From Lacticaseibacillus casei DSM 20011 = JCM 1134 = ATCC 393 (GTDB lineage: Bacteria; Bacillota; Bacilli; Lactobacillales; Lactobacillaceae): a DNA stretch of 64,000 bases. The DNA lies in contig NZ_AP012544.1 in assembly GCF_000829055.1 (NCBI RefSeq), positions 1,178,001 to 1,242,000 on the forward strand, read 5' to 3'. The first letter of the stretch is position 1, and each line of letters opens with the position of its first letter. The translations under genes were made by a program, and so were the position numbers. Below the pieces are notes generated by a model. That model was not told the origin of the DNA. It searched no databases and saw nothing but the letters and a program-made list of their open reading frames with translations. Below, piece after piece: positions 49,185-58,037 of this stretch.

Positions 49185-50232
49185 TTTTATCAAACATCTA
49201 AAAAATGGTGATCGTCCGTCACTGACGCTCATTCTTGGCGAAGAACAGGCACTGCGCGAACAGGCCCAACAAGCAATTGCCAACATGATTCCCGAGGATC
49301 AAAAGGCAATGAATTTTGGCCGTTACGATATGCATCAGACACCTGTTGGCGTGGCTTTAGATGACGCTACTTCGATGCCGTTTTTCGGGGACTATCGAGA
49401 AGTAGTGATTGATGCGCCTTACTTTTTAACCGGCGAGAAGAGTACGGATAAAATTGATCATGACCTTGCCGGATTACAGACCTATTTTGAAAATCCTGTC
49501 CCGTCAACCATGATGGTATTGGTGGCACCTTACAAAAAGTTGGATGAACGTAAGCGACTGACGAAAGCACTGAAAAAGTCGGCATTGATCGTTGATGCGG
49601 CGCCACTTGATGAACACGCTGCCCGCATGGCACTGGCGCAAATTTTCAAGCAACATAAAGTGAGCATTGAAGCTCCGGCACTGGACACACTTGTGCAGCG
49701 CACGAATGGCCAATATTCCATCATGATGGGAGAAGTGCGCAAACTTTTGACCTACGCCAGCGATGGTAGCCCGCTAACTGTTGCGGCGGTCTCGGCACTC
49801 GTACCCAAGCAACTCAATGACCGAGTCTTTGATTTGGTAACGGATGTGTTACGCAAACATGCAGCGGATGCTTTGGCATTGTATCGGGATCTGCTTGCCC
49901 AGCGAGAAGAGCCGATTCGGTTGAATGCCTTGATGCTTGGCCAATTTCGTTTATTACTGCAAGTTAAGCTGTTGGCTCAAAAAGGGTATGGCCAAGGGAA
50001 TATTGCCACAACGCTTAAGGCGCATCCTTATCGCGTTAAGTTGGCACTGCGACAAGTTGATCGATTGCCTTACCAACAGCTAGCGCAGGCTTATAGTGGT
50101 TTGGTTGATACCGAAACGGCTATGAAAACCGGGACCATTGATAAGGAATTGGCGTTTGAACTTTTTATGCTTAAATATACGGGACAGTCATCGGCTGGTC
50201 ATCGTGGTAATCAGCGTCAATCAGTACGTTAA
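49171..50232 (+). CDS. holA: DNA polymerase III delta subunit
   Basis: Clamp-loader subunit that opens the beta sliding clamp; 353 residues, AAA+-like fold with degenerate Walker motifs as usual. Typical features: TLILGEEQALREQA (~residues 18-31), VVIDAPYFLTGEK (~72-84), and FDLVTDVLRKHAADALALYRDL (helical domain III). ATG 49171 lies within the comEC 3' end behind AAAGGAG. Conserved position between comEC and rpsT in Firmicutes. Confidence 0.95.
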   Translation: MQVRDFIKHLKNGDRPSLTLILGEEQALREQAQQAIANMIPEDQKAMNFGRYDMHQTPVGVALDDATSMPFFGDYREVVIDAPYFLTGEKSTDKIDHDLAGLQTYFENPVPSTMMVLVAPYKKLDERKRLTKALKKSALIVDAAPLDEHAARMALAQIFKQHKVSIEAPALDTLVQRTNGQYSIMMGEVRKLLTYASDGSPLTVAAVSALVPKQLNDRVFDLVTDVLRKHAADALALYRDLLAQREEPIRLNALMLGQFRLLLQVKLLAQKGYGQGNIATTLKAHPYRVKLALRQVDRLPYQQLAQAYSGLVDTETAMKTGTIDKELAFELFMLKYTGQSSAGHRGNQRQSVR

Positions 50233-50316
50233 CCGGGCGATGAGTGGTCGCTAAATACCGCGGCTTGTTTGTTAGGGTAATGGTCGTCATCAGTTGGTCA
50301 AATACTTGGGCATCAA

Positions 50317-50358
50317 AAAACAGCTACCACGTGTCGTAAAACACGCGGTAGCTGTTTT
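50317..50358. terminator. Bidirectional terminator between holA and rpsT
   Basis: 17 of 18 bp pairing, aaaacagctaccacgtgt with acacgcggtagctgtttt, 6-base loop; A run left, T run right. Confidence 0.92.
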
Positions 50359-50378
50359 AAATTGGCTTAACGCCTTGA

Positions 50379-50633
50379 TTACTTGTTGAGTAGGGCTGAA
50401 AGACGGCTCTTATCGCGGCCGGCCTTGTTCTTTTTGATGAGGCCCTTGCTGTTTGCCATGTCGATGGCACGAGTTGCTGCCTTGTAAAGATCCTGACTGT
50501 TGTCAGCATTTTGTTCGGTTGCACTCTTGAACTTCTTAACAGCAGTACGCATTGCGTTCAACTGAGCGATGTTGCGTTCGCGAGCGGCTTCTTGTGTCTT
50601 AACACGCTTGATTGCAGATTTGATTTGTGGCAT
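50379..50633 (-). CDS. rpsT: 30S ribosomal protein S20
   Basis: 84-residue, Lys/Ala-rich helical protein that binds 16S rRNA early in 30S assembly. Starts [14 protein letters not shown] with AGGTGA upstream and ends in the basic/Ser-rich [13 protein letters not shown]. Convergent with holA as in relatives. Confidence 0.97.
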   Translation of the reverse strand: MPQIKSAIKRVKTQEAARERNIAQLNAMRTAVKKFKSATEQNADNSQDLYKAATRAIDMANSKGLIKKNKAGRDKSRLSALLNK

Positions 50634-50804
50634 GAGATGTTCACCTCCAACAGTGGATTATGATAAAACTGCATAAGTTTCAACAGACGCTATTATACAG
50701 AAGCCAAGCAGCCAATGCAATAAAAACTTGTAAAGGAAAATTGCTTGATAGCTAAAATGACTTGCAATCGCCGGCCAACTCCGGTAAAGTTAGACAGTAC
50801 TTTG

Positions 50805-50870
50805 AACCTGATACTTAGTTTGGCGATCCACCGACGCTTTACTCAGTTTCAGGCAATATTCAGAAAGGTG
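50805..50870 (+). promoter_or_regulatory. Leader hairpin of rpsO (possible S15 autoregulatory site)
   Basis: cctgatacttag (near 50809-50820) pairs with ctcagtttcagg (near 50843-50854) in 10 of 12 positions, enclosing a GC-containing loop, just before the AAAGGTGG ribosome site. S15 represses its own mRNA through leader structures in several bacteria; function here is inferred. Confidence 0.45.
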
Positions 50871-50880
50871 GTACACAACA

Positions 50881-51150
50881 TTGGCAATTGACCAAACTCA
50901 AAAGAACGAAATCATTAAGCAATATGCACGACATGATGGTGATACCGGTTCACCAGAGGTTCAGATCGCGGTTTTGACAGCAGAAATTCTGGCATTAAAC
51001 GATCACTTGTCCGTTCACAAGAAAGATCATCACAGCTACGTTGGTCTGATGAAGAAAATCGGCCATCGTCGTAACTTGCTGGCTTATCTGCGTAACAAAG
51101 ATATCATCCGCTACCGTGACTTAATCAAGTCATTAGGCCTGCGTCGTTAA
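50881..51150 (+). CDS. rpsO: 30S ribosomal protein S15
   Basis: 89-residue primary 16S rRNA-binding protein. Conserved [30 protein letters not shown] and C-terminal [11 protein letters not shown] start at 50881 (TTG-GCA-ATT), 8 bases after AAAGGTGG; TTG is unusual for a ribosomal protein but no other start fits. Confidence 0.97.
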   Translation: MAIDQTQKNEIIKQYARHDGDTGSPEVQIAVLTAEILALNDHLSVHKKDHHSYVGLMKKIGHRRNLLAYLRNKDIIRYRDLIKSLGLRR

Positions 51151-51160
51151 GCTATTCACC

Positions 51161-51190
51161 AAAGGTCGCCTGTTGAGGCGGCCTTTTTTG
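51161..51190 (+). terminator. Terminator after rpsO
   Basis: aaaggtcgcc / ggcggccttt stem, T6 tail. The repeat array begins a few bases later. Confidence 0.9.
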
Positions 51191-51192
51191 GT

Positions 51193-51316
51193 GTGAGCGT
51201 GAACTGGCGCGCTTAGGAGCCGGAGTGTAAGTGGCCTTGGACGTGATGGCCGGGTTTTGGCCATTGCGACCAAGGTCCTTACATGCAGGCTCCTGCGCCA
51301 GTGAGCGCGTTATAGA
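51193..51316. repeat. Intergenic hairpin repeat, copy B1 (full length)
   Basis: Begins gagcgtgaactggcgcgc and ends ccagtgagcgcgttatagag. Arms of ~55 bases fold back on each other with the variable segment ggagcc paired with ggctcc; centre is ggccgggttttggcc. Opposite orientation to the copies at 9.2-9.5 kb. Confidence 0.88.
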
Positions 51317-51365
51317 GCAGCAGTTAGTTTTTTTACCTTCAATAACTTAATCTATATGTTATAAA

Positions 51366-51430
51366 GCCTTGGCCATTTAGCCTTGAGGTCCTTACACGCA
51401 GGCTCCTGCGCCAGTGAACGCGTTATAGAG
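51366..51430. repeat. Intergenic hairpin repeat, copy B2 (right arm only)
   Basis: Carries ggtccttacacgcaggct and gcgccagtgaacgcgttata, matching the right arm of B1; the left arm is missing. Confidence 0.8.
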
Positions 51431-51489
51431 AGCAGAAGAAGGGTATCGTACCAGGCCTTGAATAGAACGCTTTTGCCCTAATTGCAGTT

Positions 51490-51549
51490 CTTGGCCATTG
51501 CGCCCAAGATCCTCACACGCAGGCTCCTGCACCAATAAGCGCGTGATAT
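51490..51549. repeat. Intergenic hairpin repeat, copy B3 (decayed right arm)
   Basis: ttggccattgcgcccaag, then cctcacacgcaggctcctgc and caataagcgcgt, a diverged right arm in the same orientation as B1 and B2. The remainder of 51431-51489 and 51550-51610 shows nothing. Confidence 0.75.
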
Positions 51550-51625
51550 CATCTTGGCTATTCCTAGGTCAAATTGCTATAACCAACGTAACAGCTAGAC
51601 AAACTACCTAAGGGGATGGGCGAAT

Positions 51626-52314
51626 ATGTATGAGGAGTACCGTCAGCGCTACCAAAATCAACTATTACGGGTCACCGTTTTGGGGGTCACTCCGAACAGT
51701 GCTTGGGTACTTGCGGCAATAAGCGGCCAATGGGCATTTGTTGCCGTGACTCGAGATGAGCCGGATCAAGTTATCACGTCCCAAATTGATTCGGCAATTG
51801 TGCAATTAATCCGGCTGATCGCTAAACGCTTGCTCGGATTTGACGTGAGCACGTCTATACTGCCAGACTCGCTTAAAGCAATGGTAACGTCGTTTTCATC
51901 TGATGATGTCAACCGGCCACGCAAGACTTTCCCGTTGACTTTAATTCGCCAACCTGCTGGCACATCTCTGGACTTTTGGTCCTTGGGCGAAGCGGCGTTT
52001 TTAACGGTGCCTGATCAAAAAATACAACCAGCTGACTTGCGCGCATGGCTAGTTAATCTGTTGCCGCATGCTCATGGCGTCGGGTTTGGCCCAGTGACTG
52101 ATCGCGCGGCGCTAGCGGTAATGCGCTTGATCATGGGCGACAATTTGCTGCTGGCAGTTCGCCCGAAGTTGCCGTGGTTTTAGCGGATGGCCGCGAAGTC
52201 GCCGCGTACCATTTGGATGCCGCACAAACTAGCGATGCCGGTTATCAGGCTGCACTTGAAGCGGCCAAGCAAAATCAGGCAACTGTCCGTAGGTTCTTTG
52301 CCGACGAAGTGTGA
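51626..52314 (+). pseudogene. Unrecognised protein gene, frameshifted
   Basis: The first frame (51626-52183) gives 185 residues starting MYEEYRQRYQNQLLRVTVLG with no recognised domain, ending in a tag KLPWF. Adding one C to the ccc at 52162-52164 joins it to the downstream frame (EVAVVLADGREVAAYHLDAA, ending RRFFADEV at 52314), giving about 229 residues. A strong site (AGGGGATGGG region) precedes ATG 51626. No membrane segment. Position directly upstream of rnjB is the only context. Function unknown. Confidence 0.65.
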
Positions 52315-52625
52315 ATGGATGGCAGCACGAGCAACTAAAAACGACTATGGAAAAAAGAACGCTAGTAGTCACGTTACCTGCCTGTTCGAATAAATCCGTC
52401 TTATGCAGCTCGCTGACTCGCTGTCAGCTCATCAGACGTTGCTATGCCGGCAGTTCGGGGAGGCTTTTTGCATTCAAACATCTTTGGATCAGGTGCCGGC
52501 AATGTCGGTTCTATAGGTTTTCAACGCTTCGTGTGTTACACTGGTAGCAGAATTTATTCGGCGGAAGCATGTTGCAACGCACGGTTGTCAACGATGCTTC
52601 CATAATTTAACCACGAGGTGAAACC
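52315..52625. other. Intergenic region before rnjB
   Basis: No convincing gene. A TTGTGT/TACACT-like promoter candidate lies at about 52526-52550 and an imperfect hairpin near 52415-52435 (ctgac-tcgct-gtcag). Small ORFs here lack ribosome sites. Confidence 0.4.
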
Positions 52626-54308
52626 ATGACGAAGATCAATCTGGTCGCTCTTGGTGGGGTACGTGAAAACGGAAAAAACATGTACGCCGTCGAAGTTGAC
52701 GACCAAATTTTTGTATGCGATTTTGGATTGAAATATCCTGATAATGAGTTACTGGGAATTGATGTTGTCATTCCCGATTTTAGCTACTTAACCGAAAATG
52801 CTGACCGTATTGCCGGTATTTTCCTGAGTCACGGGCATGCAGATGCTGTTGGGGCGCTGCCGTATTTTCTGGTAGATCATCCGGTTCCGGTTTTTGGATC
52901 GGAATTGACGATTGCCATGGCCAAAGTCTTTATGCAGCATGACAGTCAGGCCAAGAAAATTAAGGATTTTCATGTCATTGACGAAAAGTCCGTGATCGAT
53001 TTTGGCGATGTGTCTGTGTCCTTCTTTAAGACTACGCATAGTATTCCGGGTTCATTGGGGATTGATATTGAAACCAGTGAAGGTCAGATTGTCTACACTG
53101 GGGACTTTAAGTTTGATCCTAGTGCTACGCCGATGTATCAAACGGACTGGTCACGGCTGGCACAAATTGGCAACAAGAAGGTTCTGGCGTTGCTGTCAGA
53201 CTCAGCCAATGCGGAATCGCCTTATCCGAATGCCAATGAGCATGAAATCTACGACCATATCAAAGAAACATTTGAATATCAGGATGGCCGGATTATTGTG
53301 GCAGGGGTTGCCAGCAACATTCAGCGGATTCAGCAAGTCATTAATGCCGCCGCATCACTCGGCCGTCGGGTCGTCTTGACCGGACGCAATGTCGAAAAGG
53401 TGGTTAAGACGGCCATTCGCTTAGGCTATATCAAGCTGCCTAATGACGATATTTTGGCTAAAACCAAGGAATTGAAGGCATTGGCGCCAGAAAAAACCGT
53501 CATTCTCGAAACCGGTCGGATGGGCGAACCGATGAAGTCGCTGCAACGAATGGCAACATCACGTCATCGCCTCATCCACATTCATGACGGCGATCTCGTC
53601 TTCATCACAACAACCATTGCTCATGCGATGGAAACCATGGCAGCGCGGACAAAAGATATGATTTATCGCGCTGGTGGTGACGTTAAGGTTTTGGGCGATG
53701 ATATTCATTCCTCCGGCCATGCTTATAAGAACGATCTTCAATTGATGATCGACCTGCTGAAGCCGGAATATCTGATACCGGTGCAAGGCGAGTATCGACT
53801 GTTGGCGGCGCATGCTGAAATCGCGCATGAAGCCGGGATCCCGCTAGCAAATATCTTTATTGTCGGCATGGGCGATATTTTACGCTATGAAAAAGGCCAG
53901 ATGAATGCTTCTGGTCATGTCAATGCCGGCAACACCATGATCGATGGCATTGGCGTTGGCGACATTGGTAACATCGTCCTGCGCGATCGTAAAATTCTTG
54001 CCGAAGATGGCATCTTTATTGCCGTCGTCACGATTGACCGCAAGAAAAAGCGGGTTGTTTCCACGCCTAAAGTAACCAGTCGTGGCTTCGTTTATCTGAA
54101 AACCAGCCGTGACTTACTTGCGGAAAGTGGCACTTTGGTCACAGAAACGGTTCAAAAGAATCTCGATAACAAGGAGTTTGATTGGACTCATCTTAAACAG
54201 GATGTTCGCGATAAGTTCAGCCGCTTCTTGTTTGAGCAAACCAAGCGACGTCCCGTGATTTTACCGGTGATCATGGAAGTTAACCAGAATAGTGCCAAGC
54301 GCCAATAG
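52626..54308 (+). CDS. rnjB: Ribonuclease J2
   Basis: 560-residue beta-CASP RNase paralogue that forms a complex with RNase J1. The metal-binding motif is altered: HGHADAVGA (~residues 75-83) where J1 has HGHEDHIGG, so Asp/His ligands are lost. This is typical of J2 proteins, which have weak or no exonuclease activity and act as partners. Other family blocks (YTGDFKFDPS; DIHSSGHAYKND; C-terminal RFLFEQTKRRPVILPVIME) are intact. ATG 52626 after GAGGTGAAACC. Confidence 0.95.
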   Translation: MTKINLVALGGVRENGKNMYAVEVDDQIFVCDFGLKYPDNELLGIDVVIPDFSYLTENADRIAGIFLSHGHADAVGALPYFLVDHPVPVFGSELTIAMAKVFMQHDSQAKKIKDFHVIDEKSVIDFGDVSVSFFKTTHSIPGSLGIDIETSEGQIVYTGDFKFDPSATPMYQTDWSRLAQIGNKKVLALLSDSANAESPYPNANEHEIYDHIKETFEYQDGRIIVAGVASNIQRIQQVINAAASLGRRVVLTGRNVEKVVKTAIRLGYIKLPNDDILAKTKELKALAPEKTVILETGRMGEPMKSLQRMATSRHRLIHIHDGDLVFITTTIAHAMETMAARTKDMIYRAGGDVKVLGDDIHSSGHAYKNDLQLMIDLLKPEYLIPVQGEYRLLAAHAEIAHEAGIPLANIFIVGMGDILRYEKGQMNASGHVNAGNTMIDGIGVGDIGNIVLRDRKILAEDGIFIAVVTIDRKKKRVVSTPKVTSRGFVYLKTSRDLLAESGTLVTETVQKNLDNKEFDWTHLKQDVRDKFSRFLFEQTKRRPVILPVIMEVNQNSAKRQ

Positions 54309-54315
54309 CTAAGTA

Positions 54316-54348
54316 AAAAAATTCGGAACAGTATCCGGATTTTTTTGT
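54316..54348 (+). terminator. Terminator after rnjB
   Basis: aaattcgga / tccggattt stem with A and T runs, T7 tail. Confidence 0.85.
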
Positions 54349-54391
54349 TTAGCTTAGAGACAAGTGATTATCGGCAAGATAGGAGGATTGT

Positions 54392-55297
54392 ATGGCAAAG
54401 ATGGTATCATTACCGGACAACGAAAATCGCCACTTTGTTATTGGTGAGAAAGCTCTACAAAAGGGCAACTTTGCCTCAGCAGCCGCACATCTTGAAAAGG
54501 CCTATGAAGTGGAACAGAATTTTGCCATTGCCCGGCCATTAGCGGCCAGTCTGAACGGACTTAAGCAATATCATGAAAGTCTCAATGTGATCCTGCCGCA
54601 TTACAAAACGTTTTTAGAAACCGATGCAGACACTCAACTGGCGCTGGATGCCTGGCTGGGTACATTGAATTTCGTCATGGCGCGGACGATGTTGCGTGAG
54701 CTGGAGCCGGAGCGGCGGCAACATTTTCTGAAACAAATCGAAAAGGCTGAAGCTGCAGTTTTAAAACAGCGTGGCGAACAAATTGCGGATTTAGTGCGAA
54801 AGTTAAGTCATTTAGGTGGTTTTTCAAGGCAGGAACAACAAGATTTGTTCAGTCAGATCGGACTTTTGCCAAAAGAACAGTTGATAAAAGCCGCGGTACC
54901 TGATCTGACGGACTTGTCAGTGCCGGTTGCCATGCGCGTCTCGTTGTTAGATTTGCTGACAAATGTCGGGTATGATCAGCCGGTGCAGTATCAAGCTTAC
55001 GATCGGCAGGAGACACTGATTCCTAGTGAACTGCCGGGAATGGCGGAGGAAACAGCTGGACCGCAAATTCTGGCGCGGCTTCAGGATGCACTGGGCGATG
55101 ACGATCAGGAGTTAGGCAAGGCGCTTGTCCAGATGGCGCGAGTGCAAATCGCATTCTTGTATCCGGACATCGAACGGTTGATTCCGGATCAATCGGCGTT
55201 TGTGCAGGCGTATCTTGATCATCATCAGGGGAAAGCAACTGGTTTTGACAAACTTTTCGCTTGGCAGGCGGCCGAAACAGCGAAATTGTCTGAATAG
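54392..55297 (+). CDS. TPR-like protein between rnjB and tuf
   Basis: 301-residue soluble helical protein with one clear TPR-like unit near the N-terminus (FVIGEKALQKGNFASAAAHL and EKAYEVEQNFAIARPLA, residues ~14-52); the remainder is helical and unassigned. AGGAGG lies 8 bases before ATG 54392. Lactobacilli commonly carry such a gene here; function unknown. A short CDS-only unit before the tuf promoter. Confidence 0.8.
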   Translation: MAKMVSLPDNENRHFVIGEKALQKGNFASAAAHLEKAYEVEQNFAIARPLAASLNGLKQYHESLNVILPHYKTFLETDADTQLALDAWLGTLNFVMARTMLRELEPERRQHFLKQIEKAEAAVLKQRGEQIADLVRKLSHLGGFSRQEQQDLFSQIGLLPKEQLIKAAVPDLTDLSVPVAMRVSLLDLLTNVGYDQPVQYQAYDRQETLIPSELPGMAEETAGPQILARLQDALGDDDQELGKALVQMARVQIAFLYPDIERLIPDQSAFVQAYLDHHQGKATGFDKLFAWQAAETAKLSE

Positions 55298-55346
55298 GCG
55301 AAATGATACGTTTTCACTGTAAATGAAAGAAACTTGACGCTATCTG

Positions 55347-55375
55347 TTTACAAAGTGAAAATGACCATGTATACT
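55347..55375 (+). promoter_or_regulatory. Promoter of tuf
   Basis: TTTACA (55347-55352), 17-bp spacer, TATACT (55370-55375). Gives a leader of about 130 bases. Confidence 0.75.
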
Positions 55376-55475
55376 CATTGCTGGAATTCATTTCCAGCGT
55401 AGATATTTGTTTTGGTATTTACGCTCAAATGTAGTACACTTAAACGTAAAGGATTATCAGGGTACACAAACGTAT

Positions 55476-55503
55476 CCTGTATTCTTACGAAAAATACAGG
55501 AGG
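55476..55503 (+). promoter_or_regulatory. Hairpin covering part of the tuf ribosome site
   Basis: cctgtatt (55476-55483) pairs perfectly with aatacagg (55493-55500), 9-base loop; the last three paired bases are the first half of AGGAGG (55498-55503). Confidence 0.5.
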
Positions 55504-55514
55504 TTCGTTTTTTC

Positions 55515-56705
55515 ATGGCTGAAAAAGAACACTATGAACGCACAAAGCCCCACGTAAACATTGGTACGATCGGGCACGTTGACCACGGTAAAACAACATT
55601 GACCGCGGCTATTACCAAAGTATTGGCGGAGAAAGGCCTTGCCAAAGCGCAGGACTACGCTTCGATTGATGCTGCACCAGAAGAAAAAGAACGTGGCATC
55701 ACCATCAACACCGCCCACGTTGAATATGAAACGGAAAAGCGCCACTATGCACATATCGATGCACCAGGGCATGCTGACTACGTTAAGAACATGATCACCG
55801 GTGCTGCGCAGATGGACGGTGCGATTCTGGTCGTTGCCGCAACTGATGGTCCAATGCCACAAACACGTGAACACATTCTGTTGGCACGTCAGGTTGGTGT
55901 TGATTACATCGTTGTATTCCTGAACAAGACTGACTTGGTTGATGATCCAGAATTGATCGACTTGGTTGAAATGGAAGTTCGGGAACTCCTCAGCGAATAC
56001 GATTATCCTGGTGATGATATTCCTGTCCTCCGTGGTTCTGCCTTGAAAGCACTTGAAGGCGACAAGGAACAGGAAAAGGTTATCATGGAATTGATGGATA
56101 CCATCGACGAATATATCCCAACCCCAGTTCGTGAAACCGACAAGCCATTCTTGATGCCTGTCGAAGATGTCTTCACCATCACTGGTCGTGGTACTGTTGC
56201 TTCTGGCCGTATCGATCGTGGTACCGTTAAGGTCGGCGACGAAGTTGAAATCATCGGCTTGAAGCCAGATGTTCTCAAGTCCACCGTTACGGGTCTTGAA
56301 ATGTTCCGTAAGACCTTGGATCTTGGTGAAGCCGGCGATAACGTTGGTGTTCTGCTTCGTGGGATCAACCGTGACCAAGTTGAACGTGGTCAGGTTCTGG
56401 CAAAGCCAGGTTCCATCCAGTTGCACAACAAGTTCAAGGGTGAAGTTTATATCTTGACAAAAGAAGAAGGTGGCCGTCATACGCCATTCTTCTCCAACTA
56501 TCGTCCGCAGTTCTACTTCCACACCACCGATGTTACCGGTGTGATCGAATTGCCAGAAGGCGTTGAAATGGTTATGCCTGGCGATAACGTTACTTTCGAA
56601 GTTGACCTGATTGCTCCGGTTGCTATCGAAAAAGGTACCAAGTTCACCGTTCGTGAAGGCGGTCGTACTGTTGGCGCCGGCGTTGTTTCCGAAATTCTTG
56701 ACTAA
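55515..56705 (+). CDS. tuf: Elongation factor Tu
   Basis: GTPase that delivers aminoacyl-tRNA to the ribosome; 396 residues. G1 GHVDHGKTT (~residues 18-26), G3 [12 protein letters not shown] (~80-91), G4 NKTD (~135), domains 2 and 3 complete. ATG 55515 was chosen for AGGAGG 11 bases upstream and the universal [20 protein letters not shown] start; the open frame extends upstream without meaning. Codon use is strongly biased to preferred codons, as expected. Confidence 0.98.
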   Translation: MAEKEHYERTKPHVNIGTIGHVDHGKTTLTAAITKVLAEKGLAKAQDYASIDAAPEEKERGITINTAHVEYETEKRHYAHIDAPGHADYVKNMITGAAQMDGAILVVAATDGPMPQTREHILLARQVGVDYIVVFLNKTDLVDDPELIDLVEMEVRELLSEYDYPGDDIPVLRGSALKALEGDKEQEKVIMELMDTIDEYIPTPVRETDKPFLMPVEDVFTITGRGTVASGRIDRGTVKVGDEVEIIGLKPDVLKSTVTGLEMFRKTLDLGEAGDNVGVLLRGINRDQVERGQVLAKPGSIQLHNKFKGEVYILTKEEGGRHTPFFSNYRPQFYFHTTDVTGVIELPEGVEMVMPGDNVTFEVDLIAPVAIEKGTKFTVREGGRTVGAGVVSEILD

Positions 56706-56723
56706 TTTCTGAATAAACGTTTA

Positions 56724-56754
56724 AAGTCCGCAAGCTTGCTTGTGGGCTTTTTTG
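56724..56754 (+). terminator. Terminator after tuf
   Basis: aagtccgcaag / cttgtgggctt stem (one G-T pair), 4-base loop, T6 tail. Confidence 0.88.
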
Positions 56755-56756
56755 TT

Positions 56757-56846
56757 TGAGCGTGAGCCAGCCCGGTTAGAAACCGGAGTGTAAGCGCCCA
56801 AGGTCCTTACACGCAGGTTTCTGGGCTGGCGAACGCGTTATAGAAA
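56757..56846. repeat. Intergenic hairpin repeat, copy C1 (short form)
   Basis: Same family as 51193-51316 but without the central ~35 bases. Stem segments differ in a paired way: ccagccc with gggctgg and gaaacc with ggtttc, where B1 has ctggcgc with gcgccag and ggagcc with ggctcc. Confidence 0.88.
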
Positions 56847-56902
56847 GCGCACGTAAGATACTTAATTGCCTCAAATAGAATAGCCCCTTTTAACGTATCT
56901 AT

Positions 56903-56950
56903 GGACGTGACGCCCACAAGCCTTCACACGCAAACTCTTACGCCAGCGAA
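56903..56950. repeat. Intergenic hairpin repeat, copy C2 (decayed)
   Basis: ggacgtgacgcccacaagcc, ttcacacgca and cgccagcgaa resemble the centre and right arm of B1 with many changes. Confidence 0.6.
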
Positions 56951-56972
56951 AAAGTGCCTATTTCAAACAACC

Positions 56973-57010
56973 AAAAAAATCTCAAGCCGAGTAAGACTTG
57001 AGATTTTTTA
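56973..57010. terminator. Terminator for the DUF3737 gene
   Basis: 13-bp perfect stem aaaaaatctcaag / cttgagatttttt with a 10-base loop. Confidence 0.85.
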
Positions 57011-57081
57011 ATACGATTGATTGGCTGCCACTGCTCATAGAGGACGACTTGCTCAAATCCCCGAAGTTAGTCAGATTACCT

Positions 57082-57948
57082 TTAAGCAGACTGCTTCGTT
57101 TCGCCAGGCTCCGCCAATGTGATCTGCGTTTTCTCAGGTTCGATTTTATCAGCTTCCAAAATAGTTTTACCGATAGATTGCGCCCGAATATTCCCGCTGC
57201 CTGGATTTTTGACACTGATAATATCTGAGCAAATATCCGCATCAATATTGGTGCTATATTCAAAAACCAGATCAGAATGGAGCAGGGCACAATTCTTCAT
57301 GGTTAAATGATCGATATAACACAATCCCTGATTGCTCTCGATGGTGCAGTTGATGAGCGTCAGGTTCTTGGCATTTCAGCCGAGGTAATTGCCGTTGATG
57401 GTGGAGTCGTAAATGGTGACATTTTCAGAGTTCCAAAACGCATCTTTAGCCACAAGCGTAGAGTGATGCATCTCGACGTTTTTGGCACCATCAAAGGCGT
57501 AATCACCAATCAAATTGAGATGGTCGGCGACGATGTTCGAGCTGTTCATGCCAAAATAGTTGCCACTTGCCTGCACGTGGTCGAGGCTGATGTGATCGCA
57601 GTTCCACAAACTTTCACTTGCATCGGAAAAATGGACGTTTTTTAGACGAATATCCTGACTCCGGCGAAAAGTTTTCGGAGCCTGGATCTCACTATCCGAA
57701 ACCGCGATGTCAACCGTATACCAGATGCCTGATCGAGCCATGGCTTCAAAAATGGTGTTCGTCACTGCAATGTGCTGGCTGTACCACAGAGGATACTTGT
57801 ACTGAAAGATTGATTGATTTAACTTGATATGCCGGCTTTCCTCTAGCGGGGACTCGCCTTTTCCAAAAGTTGTACCAACGATGGTGGCATGTTCCTGACC
57901 GAATAAGGGACGTTCACCATGAAAAAATTGATTGTTGTAATTCACCAT
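57082..57948 (-). pseudogene. DUF3737 (beta-helix-like) protein with premature stop
   Basis: Intact frame would give ~288 residues of the DUF3737 family, a right-handed parallel beta-helix-like fold with repeating short hydrophobic strands (DHISLDHVQASGNYFG; VTIYDSTINGNYLG). A TGA at 57376-57378 interrupts it: reading through gives GNYLG-stop-NAKNLTLINC, where family logic expects Trp (TGG). The frame continues open to the stop at 57082. ATG 57948 chosen for AAAGAAAG upstream. No frameshift is involved. Function of the family is unknown. Confidence 0.8.
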
Positions 57949-58037
57949 GATAGGTTCGCTTCTTTCTTTGTGGTTCCAGAAAATGATTTGATGCATGCGG
58001 CATTTTTCAGACTGTTAACACAATGATCTGAGACTTT

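Noticed and set aside
52311..52547. 78-codon ORF upstream of rnjB
   Set aside because: No ribosome site, unusual composition, overlaps the tail of the frameshifted gene.
55485..56522. Long minus-strand ORF opposite tuf
   Set aside because: Shadow of the highly biased tuf coding strand; no start signals or recognisable protein.
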